A stretch of DNA of 64,000 nt, from positions 186,001-250,000 of the forward strand of contig NZ_JAPWHB010000003.1 of assembly GCF_027214025.1 (NCBI RefSeq), in the 5' to 3' direction. The position numbers were made by a program, and so were the translations under genes. The notes below the pieces were generated by a model that saw only the letters and a list, made by a program, of their open reading frames with translations, did no database searches and was not told the origin of the DNA. Positions 59,014-64,000 of the stretch are shown here, one piece after another (the first letter of the stretch is position 1; each line of letters starts with the position of its first letter). The stretch is from Parahoeflea alexandrii. GTDB taxonomy: Bacteria > Pseudomonadota > Alphaproteobacteria > Rhizobiales > Rhizobiaceae.

Positions 59014-59051
59014 GGACGTCTCCTGAATCGAGGCCGGTCAAGGCAAGGGGG

Positions 59052-59873
59052 TTAGCGCCACTTCGGGCGCAAGGCAAGAATGGCGGCGGCCGTCTCCTCG
59101 ATCGAGCGGCGGGTGACATCGATGACAGGCCAGCCATGGCGTTCACACAAGGACCTTGCATATTTGAGTTCCTCGCTGATCAACGCCCGGTCGGTGTAGT
59201 GCTCGCCCTGATAGCCGGTTGTCGCCCCGAGCACCCGGTTCTGCCTGACCTGGGCAATGCGGTCGACCGACGCGATCAGGCCGACGACCACCGGCTTGGT
59301 TGCCTTGATCAGGCCGTCAGGCAGCGGCACTCCATACACGATCGGAATATTGGCAGTCTTGATACCGCGGTTTGCGAGATAGATGCTTGTCGGGGTTTTC
59401 GAGGTGCGGCTGATTCCCAGGATAACCAGGTCGGCCTCGTTGAAATCGAGAGGCAGTTGCCCGTCATCATGGTCGAGGGTGAAATTGAGCGCATCGATGC
59501 GCTTGAAATATTCCTCGCCCATATGGTGCTGGGCCCCGACCCGGCGCCGCGACGGAGCGCCGAGGTAGGACTGGAACACGTTGATCACCGGTTCAAGCAC
59601 GGACACGCTGGGAAGGCCCATGTCGCGGCACTTGAGCTCGATGATCGACGCAAGTTCGGAATCGACGATGGTGTAGAGCACGATACCCGGCGCGCCGTCG
59701 ATGGCATCGAGGACCGCGAACAGCTGCTTGCGGGTGCGGATCAGGGGATAGACATGCTCGAGCGCCTGGGCGCCCTGAAACTGGGCTGCGGCCGCCCGGC
59801 CGGCGGCCATCAGGGTTTCACCGGTCGAATCGGAGATCAGATGCAGGTGGAAATAGTTTTTGGTCTGCTCCAC
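59052..59873 (-). CDS. ppsR: pyruvate phosphate dikinase regulatory protein (DUF299)
   Basis: This 273-residue bifunctional kinase/phosphorylase controls PPDK or PEP synthase by Thr phosphorylation. The P-loop-like motif is [19 protein letters not shown], and the N-terminus [13 protein letters not shown] is standard. It is the first gene left of the candidate origin and is transcribed away from it. In Caulobacter the matching gene (RP001) also borders the origin. Confidence 0.93.
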   Translation of the reverse strand: MEQTKNYFHLHLISDSTGETLMAAGRAAAAQFQGAQALEHVYPLIRTRKQLFAVLDAIDGAPGIVLYTIVDSELASIIELKCRDMGLPSVSVLEPVINVFQSYLGAPSRRRVGAQHHMGEEYFKRIDALNFTLDHDDGQLPLDFNEADLVILGISRTSKTPTSIYLANRGIKTANIPIVYGVPLPDGLIKATKPVVVGLIASVDRIAQVRQNRVLGATTGYQGEHYTDRALISEELKYARSLCERHGWPVIDVTRRSIEETAAAILALRPKWR

Positions 59874-60251
59874 AATATTCTCCGGGGGCTGTTGATAAAC
59901 CGGGACAAGAACGAACTAGGTGGCCCGGGCTCCAGAATGCAAGGGATAAGTCACCGGTTTATCCACAATGGCCATCTTGGGGAAAGTCTCAGGCGCCGGT
60001 TGCGGGATAACCGGGAGAATGTCTGCGGCCGGACCGGGTGAGGTTTTGGTCTGGCTCGATTAGAGTCTTGGAATTATGCGGCAATTTGAAGCCAAAGCAG
60101 TCAAACCGGCAAATCGGATTGGTCTTGCGCGTGGCCTCCGTCTATATGAACAGCCTGTGGATGAATTGTGGACAAGTCCTGATCCCCGTAAAACACAGAG
60201 TCTAAGAATCAGAATCCTTTTCAATAAGGATTTATTTAAGGGAAGTGGTGG
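59874..60251. other. candidate chromosome replication origin (oriC)
   Basis: This 378-bp gene-free gap lies between ppsR and hemE, the place of the Caulobacter origin. DnaA boxes (consensus TTATCCACA) are at 59890-59898 (TGTTGATAA, one mismatch), 59959-59967 (TTATCCACA, perfect), 60156-60164 (TGTGGATGA, one mismatch) and 60167-60175 (TGTGGACAA, one mismatch). The right end (about 60190-60240) is visibly AT-rich with a hairpin AATCCTT / AAGGATT (60213-60232), a possible unwinding element. No CtrA-type TTAA-N7-TTAA site was found, unlike Caulobacter. Confidence 0.8.
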
Positions 60252-61292
60252 ATGACAAAATCCGGCGATCGCAAGGTGATGAAGGTGTTGGCCGGTGAAA
60301 CCGTCTTTCCGCCACCGGTGTGGCTGATGCGCCAGGCAGGGAGATATCTGCCCGAGTACCGGGCGACGCGATCGAAGGCGAAGGGCTTTCTCGATCTCTG
60401 CTACACCCCCGATCTTGCCGTCGAGGTGACGCTGCAGCCAATCAGGCGATTTGGCTTTGATGCTGCAATCCTGTTTTCCGACATTCTGGTGATCCCGGAT
60501 GCTCTTGACCGGAATGTGCGGTTTGTCGAGGGCACCGGTCCACTGATGGATCCGATTGCTCCCGAAGCCATAGCCTCGCTTGATGCGTCGAAGATGCACA
60601 CGCACCTGGCGCCCGTTTACGAGACCGTGCGGCGGCTGAGGGCGGAATTGCCGGCCGAGACGACGCTGCTCGGCTTCTGTGGGGCACCCTGGACGGTAGC
60701 GACCTACATGATCGCCGGGCATGGAACGCCGGACCAGGCGCCGGCGCGGCTGTTTGCCATGCAGCACCCCGAAGCCTTCAAGTCGCTGCTGGCGCTGCTG
60801 GCGGAGATTTCGACCGATTATCTGATTGCCCAGATCGACGCCGGCGCCGATGCGGTGCAGATATTCGATTCCTGGGCAGGCGTTTTGTCGGAGCGCGATT
60901 TTGCCCAGTTCTCGATTGCGCCGGTCAGGCACATGGTTGACCGGATCAACCGCGAGAGACCGGGTGTTCCGGTGATCGGATTTGCCAAGGGGGCAGGAGC
61001 CTTGCTGGAGAATTACCGGGTGGCCACGGGTATCGACTGCGTCGGCCTCGACTGGACCGTGCCGTCGAAACTTGCCCGGCAGATCCAGGCGGGCGGCGCC
61101 GTGCAGGGCAATCTCGACCCGTTGCGCATGGTTGCCGGCGGTACAGCGCTGGATGAGGGCGTCGACGAAGTGCTTGAAACGCTCGGCGGCGGTCCGCTGA
61201 TCTTCAATCTCGGGCATGGCATCACGCCGCAGGCGGATCCGGAGAACGTCACCCGGCTGATGAACCGTGTTCGCGGAGCGACAAGGCGTTGA
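60252..61292 (+). CDS. hemE: uroporphyrinogen decarboxylase
   Basis: This 346-residue enzyme removes four carboxyls from uroporphyrinogen III in haem synthesis. The signature [17 protein letters not shown] is near the N-terminus, and IFDSWAG and GLDWTVP are further family motifs. It is the first gene right of the candidate origin and overlaps hemJ by 4 nt. Confidence 0.97.
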   Translation: MTKSGDRKVMKVLAGETVFPPPVWLMRQAGRYLPEYRATRSKAKGFLDLCYTPDLAVEVTLQPIRRFGFDAAILFSDILVIPDALDRNVRFVEGTGPLMDPIAPEAIASLDASKMHTHLAPVYETVRRLRAELPAETTLLGFCGAPWTVATYMIAGHGTPDQAPARLFAMQHPEAFKSLLALLAEISTDYLIAQIDAGADAVQIFDSWAGVLSERDFAQFSIAPVRHMVDRINRERPGVPVIGFAKGAGALLENYRVATGIDCVGLDWTVPSKLARQIQAGGAVQGNLDPLRMVAGGTALDEGVDEVLETLGGGPLIFNLGHGITPQADPENVTRLMNRVRGATRR

Positions 61293-61834
61293 CAGAAGGC
61301 GGCGCGACAAGCCTCGGCGAAGGCAGGAAGGCCAGGACAAAGGCCTATGCCAGCATCACCTTGGTGGTGTTGATGGCGATTGCGGCCTGGTGGTTCGAAC
61401 CCGACTGGCTTTATGGCTGGCTCAAGGTGCTGCATGTTGTCGCGGTGATTTCGTGGATGGTCGGGCTGTTCTATCTGCCGCGGTTGTTCGTCTATCATGC
61501 GGATGCGGTGGCAGGCGGTGAACCGGCTGCCACCTTCGTGGTGATGGAACAGCGTCTCGTCAAAGTGATCATGAACCCTGCCATGATGGTGTCATGGGTT
61601 GTCGGGCTCTGGCTGGCCTGGAGCGGGTTCGGCTTTCTCGGCATCTGGCTCTGGATCAAGATCGCGGCGGTCGTCGGGCTGACCGTGTTTCACGTCTTTC
61701 TCAGCCGGTCGGCACGCCGGTTCGCGGCGGGTGAGAACACCATGACCGCGCGGCAATGGCGTATGGCCAACGAGATCCCGACCGTGCTGATGATTGTCGT
61801 GGTGATCATGGTCATCATCAAGCCGTTTGGCTGA
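61289..61834 (+). CDS. hemJ: protoporphyrinogen oxidase HemJ
   Basis: This 181-residue membrane protein has four hydrophobic segments and the HemJ pattern [20 protein letters not shown] followed by PRLFVYHAD and [14 protein letters not shown]. It oxidises protoporphyrinogen IX, probably through a bound haem. The start is TTG in a TTGA overlap with hemE. HemJ replaces HemG and HemY in many alphaproteobacteria. Confidence 0.92.
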   Translation: MTEGGATSLGEGRKARTKAYASITLVVLMAIAAWWFEPDWLYGWLKVLHVVAVISWMVGLFYLPRLFVYHADAVAGGEPAATFVVMEQRLVKVIMNPAMMVSWVVGLWLAWSGFGFLGIWLWIKIAAVVGLTVFHVFLSRSARRFAAGENTMTARQWRMANEIPTVLMIVVVIMVIIKPFG

Positions 61835-61898
61835 TCCGGTCGATTGTTGGCCCTCGGGGCCGTGAGGAACCCAGAATCTGCTGTAACGGGGCTTGCGA

Positions 61899-61914
61899 CG
61901 TTTCACGTGAATCG
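61899..61914. other. parS-like site 2
   Basis: CGTTTCACGTGAATCG keeps the core GTTTCACGTGAATC of site 1, one base off the consensus core GTTTCACGTGAAAC, with different flanks. It lies in the 199-bp gap between hemJ and rho, about 1.7 kb right of the candidate origin. Confidence 0.65.
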
Positions 61915-62033
61915 CTATCTAGCAAGCAACGTCTTCTATGGCGGGCGCCAGTACCAGTCTGGCCGGCTTCTCAAGGCCGGATCGCATATGCCCGCCACTT
62001 CCCATATCTTTAAATACAGAATTTGGATTTCCC

Positions 62034-63299
62034 ATGCAGGAAATGAAGCTTCAAGAGCTCAAGAACAAAACCCCTACCGATCTTCTGGCGTTTGCCGAAT
62101 CAGTCGAGGTCGAAAACGCCGGTGTGATGCGCAAGCAGGAACTGATGTTTGCGATCCTCAAGCAGCTTGCGGCACAGGAAGTCGAGATCATCGGCGAAGG
62201 TGTCGTCGAGGTCCTGCAGGACGGTTTTGGCTTCATGCGGTCGGCAAATGCCAACTACCTGCCAGGTCCGGACGATATCTACATCTCGCCGTCGCAGATC
62301 CGCAGGTTCTCGCTGAAGACAGGTGATACGGTCGAAGGACCGATCCGCGGGCCGAAGGAAGGCGAACGCTACTTCGCGCTTCTCAAGGTCAACACGATCA
62401 ATTTCGAAGATCCCGAGAAGATCCGCCACAAGGTGCATTTCGACAATCTGACGCCGCTCTATCCCGATGAGCGGTTCAAGATGGAAATCGACAATCCGAC
62501 TACCAAGGATATTTCGGCGCGCGTCATCGACCTGGTGGCGCCGATCGGCAAGGGCCAACGTGGATTGATCGTTGCGCCGCCGCGTACCGGTAAGACCGTT
62601 CTGCTGCAGAACATTGCTCATTCGATCACCGCCAACCATCCGGATTGCTATCTGATCGTTCTCCTGATTGACGAGCGGCCGGAAGAAGTGACCGACATGC
62701 AGCGTTCGGTGAAGGGCGAAGTCGTCGCGTCGACTTTCGATGAGCCGGCAGTTCGTCACGTCCAGGTCGCCGAAATGGTAATCGAGAAAGCCAAGCGCCT
62801 GGTCGAACACGGCCGCGACGTGGTCATCCTGCTTGATTCGATTACCCGTCTCGGCCGCGCCTATAACACCGTCGTCCCGTCGTCGGGCAAGGTGCTGACC
62901 GGTGGTGTGGACGCCAATGCGCTGCAGCGGCCGAAGCGCTTCTTCGGTGCCGCGCGTAACATCGAAGAAGGCGGGTCGCTGACGATAATCGCCACAGCGT
63001 TGATCGATACCGGTTCGCGCATGGACGAAGTGATCTTCGAAGAATTCAAGGGTACCGGCAACTCGGAAATCGTCCTTGACCGCAAGGTAGCAGACAAGAG
63101 AATATTCCCGTCAATGGATATACTCAAGTCGGGCACCCGCAAGGAAGACCTTCTGGTGCCGAAGCAGGATCTGCAGAAAATTTTCGTATTGCGGCGTATT
63201 CTTGCGCCGATGGGAACCACGGACGCCATCGAGTTCCTGATCGACAAGTTGAAGCAGACGAAGACGAACAGCGACTTCTTCGACTCAATGAACACCTGA
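62034..63299 (+). CDS. rho: transcription termination factor Rho
   Basis: This 421-residue hexameric helicase has the N-terminal RNA-binding domain ([25 protein letters not shown]) and the ATPase core with Walker [17 protein letters not shown] and the Q-loop region [12 protein letters not shown]. The start [13 protein letters not shown] is chosen with only a weak ribosome site. The 199-bp leader may mediate autogenous control. Confidence 0.97.
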   Translation: MQEMKLQELKNKTPTDLLAFAESVEVENAGVMRKQELMFAILKQLAAQEVEIIGEGVVEVLQDGFGFMRSANANYLPGPDDIYISPSQIRRFSLKTGDTVEGPIRGPKEGERYFALLKVNTINFEDPEKIRHKVHFDNLTPLYPDERFKMEIDNPTTKDISARVIDLVAPIGKGQRGLIVAPPRTGKTVLLQNIAHSITANHPDCYLIVLLIDERPEEVTDMQRSVKGEVVASTFDEPAVRHVQVAEMVIEKAKRLVEHGRDVVILLDSITRLGRAYNTVVPSSGKVLTGGVDANALQRPKRFFGAARNIEEGGSLTIIATALIDTGSRMDEVIFEEFKGTGNSEIVLDRKVADKRIFPSMDILKSGTRKEDLLVPKQDLQKIFVLRRILAPMGTTDAIEFLIDKLKQTKTNSDFFDSMNT

Positions 63300-63342
63300 C
63301 GTTTCGCACAAACCTCCGATTCGATTCGAAACCGGTACAATT

Positions 63343-64000
63343 ATGCGGGATACAATCTTCGCCCTGTCTTCGGGCTCACCGCCCGCCGGAGTGGCTGTTG
63401 TCCGTATTTCCGGTCCGGGTGTTCGATTCGGCCTCGAAACGGTAGTCGGCGTTGTGCCGCCAGCCCGCAGGGCGCATCTTGCACATCTGCGGGACGAATC
63501 AGGTCAGGTTCTGGATCATGGTCTGATCCTGTTCTTTCCGGGTCCTAAATCCTTTACAGGCGAGGACGTGGCGGAGCTCCAGATCCATGGTGGCCGTGCG
63601 TCCGTGTCAGCCGTTCTTGCGGTGCTATCCAAGTTGCCCGGTTTCCGGCTTGCGGAACCTGGGGAGTATACCAAGCGGGCATTCGAAAACGGTCGAATGG
63701 ATCTGACCGCGGTTGAAGGCCTGTCGGACCTGATACGTGCGGAAACAGAATCTCAGCGGCGCCAGGCGGTTGGACAGGCAGAAGGTGCGCTCCGGGAGCT
63801 CTACGAAGCCTGGGCCAGACGAATAACCCACGCGCGGGCGATGGTGGAAGCCGAACTGGATTTTTCGGACGAAGAAGACATTCCCGGTTCGGTGACGGAT
63901 CGGATCTGGCCCGAGATGCAAGCGCTGGTGACGGAGCTATCGGCTCACCTGTCGCGCGCCAAAGCCGGCGAGATTGTCAGAGACGGATTTCGCATAGCGC
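63343..64000 (+). CDS. mnmE: tRNA modification GTPase MnmE, 3' end outside window
   Basis: This frame is open from ATG at 63343 to the window end (219 residues, MRDTIFALSSGSPPAGVAVV, with no stop). It covers the N-terminal tetrahydrofolate-binding domain (DVAELQIHGGRASVSAVL, GEYTKRAFENGRMDLT) and the start of the helical domain; the GTPase domain lies outside. MnmE works with MnmG on wobble uridines. It follows rho by 43 bp. Confidence 0.95.
   Translation, partial: MRDTIFALSSGSPPAGVAVVRISGPGVRFGLETVVGVVPPARRAHLAHLRDESGQVLDHGLILFFPGPKSFTGEDVAELQIHGGRASVSAVLAVLSKLPGFRLAEPGEYTKRAFENGRMDLTAVEGLSDLIRAETESQRRQAVGQAEGALRELYEAWARRITHARAMVEAELDFSDEEDIPGSVTDRIWPEMQALVTELSAHLSRAKAGEIVRDGFRIA

Noticed and set aside
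59874-60251. CtrA sites in the candidate origin
   Set aside because: No TTAA-N7-TTAA pattern was found; single TTAA or similar words are not enough.
61686-61701. TGTTTCACGTCTTTCT as a parS site
   Set aside because: The right half does not match and it is inside hemJ.
61849-61861. GGCCC/GGGCC hairpin after hemJ as a terminator
   Set aside because: The stem is only 5 bp and no T-run follows.

Overview
The window looks like a GC-rich alphaproteobacterial chromosome of the Hyphomicrobiales (rhizobial) type. The support is gene content and order: chvI-chvG-hprK-EIIA-HPr beside pckA, divL-tsaE/amgK-murU-addB-addA, hisB-hisH-hisA-hisF-hisE-coaA facing hslV/hslU, and ppsR-maf-aroE-coaE-dnaQ divergent from hemE-hemJ-rho-mnmE. 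Genus cannot be settled from this sequence alone. No rRNA, tRNA, CRISPR array, insertion sequence or prophage was recognised.

Positions 1-12.5 kb are the accessory part: a C2-sulfonate module. It has taurine-pyruvate aminotransferase (tpa, cut by the left edge), the MocR-type regulator TauR, sulfoacetaldehyde acetyltransferase (xsc), a three-component TRAP transporter, a TerC-family membrane protein, a GMC flavoprotein oxidoreductase and a divergent IclR regulator. Both taurine (through Tpa) and possibly isethionate (through the GMC enzyme) could feed sulfoacetaldehyde to Xsc. A DegT-type aminotransferase and an intracellular PHB depolymerase (phaZ) follow.

Positions 14-21 kb hold a DUF2852 protein, a YgjP-like metallopeptidase and trpF-trpB-trpA-accD-folC, convergent with trxA. 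Positions 21-33 kb, on the minus strand, carry the tightly coupled set divL, tsaE/amgK fusion, murU, addB, addA (cell-cycle signalling, tRNA modification, peptidoglycan recycling, double-strand-break repair). Positions 33-40 kb hold ahcY with a palindromic operator, a regulatory PTS (HPr, EIIA, HprK) and the ChvG/ChvI system next to pckA. Positions 40-51 kb hold a nitroreductase, ArfB, a LysM/BON protein, AlkB, the histidine operon ending in coaA, and hslV-membrane protein-hslU. Positions 51-56 kb hold a DUF1402 protein, timA-mltA-smr-xre, fxsA and secB.

The right end is probably the chromosome origin region. The 378-bp gap between ppsR and hemE (59874-60251) has one perfect and three one-mismatch DnaA boxes and an AT-rich end with a hairpin, and sits at the locus where the Caulobacter origin lies. 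Two parS-like sites (48398-48413 and 61899-61914), both GTTTCACGTGAATC, lie in intergenic DNA nearby. Genes on both sides run outward from the gap.
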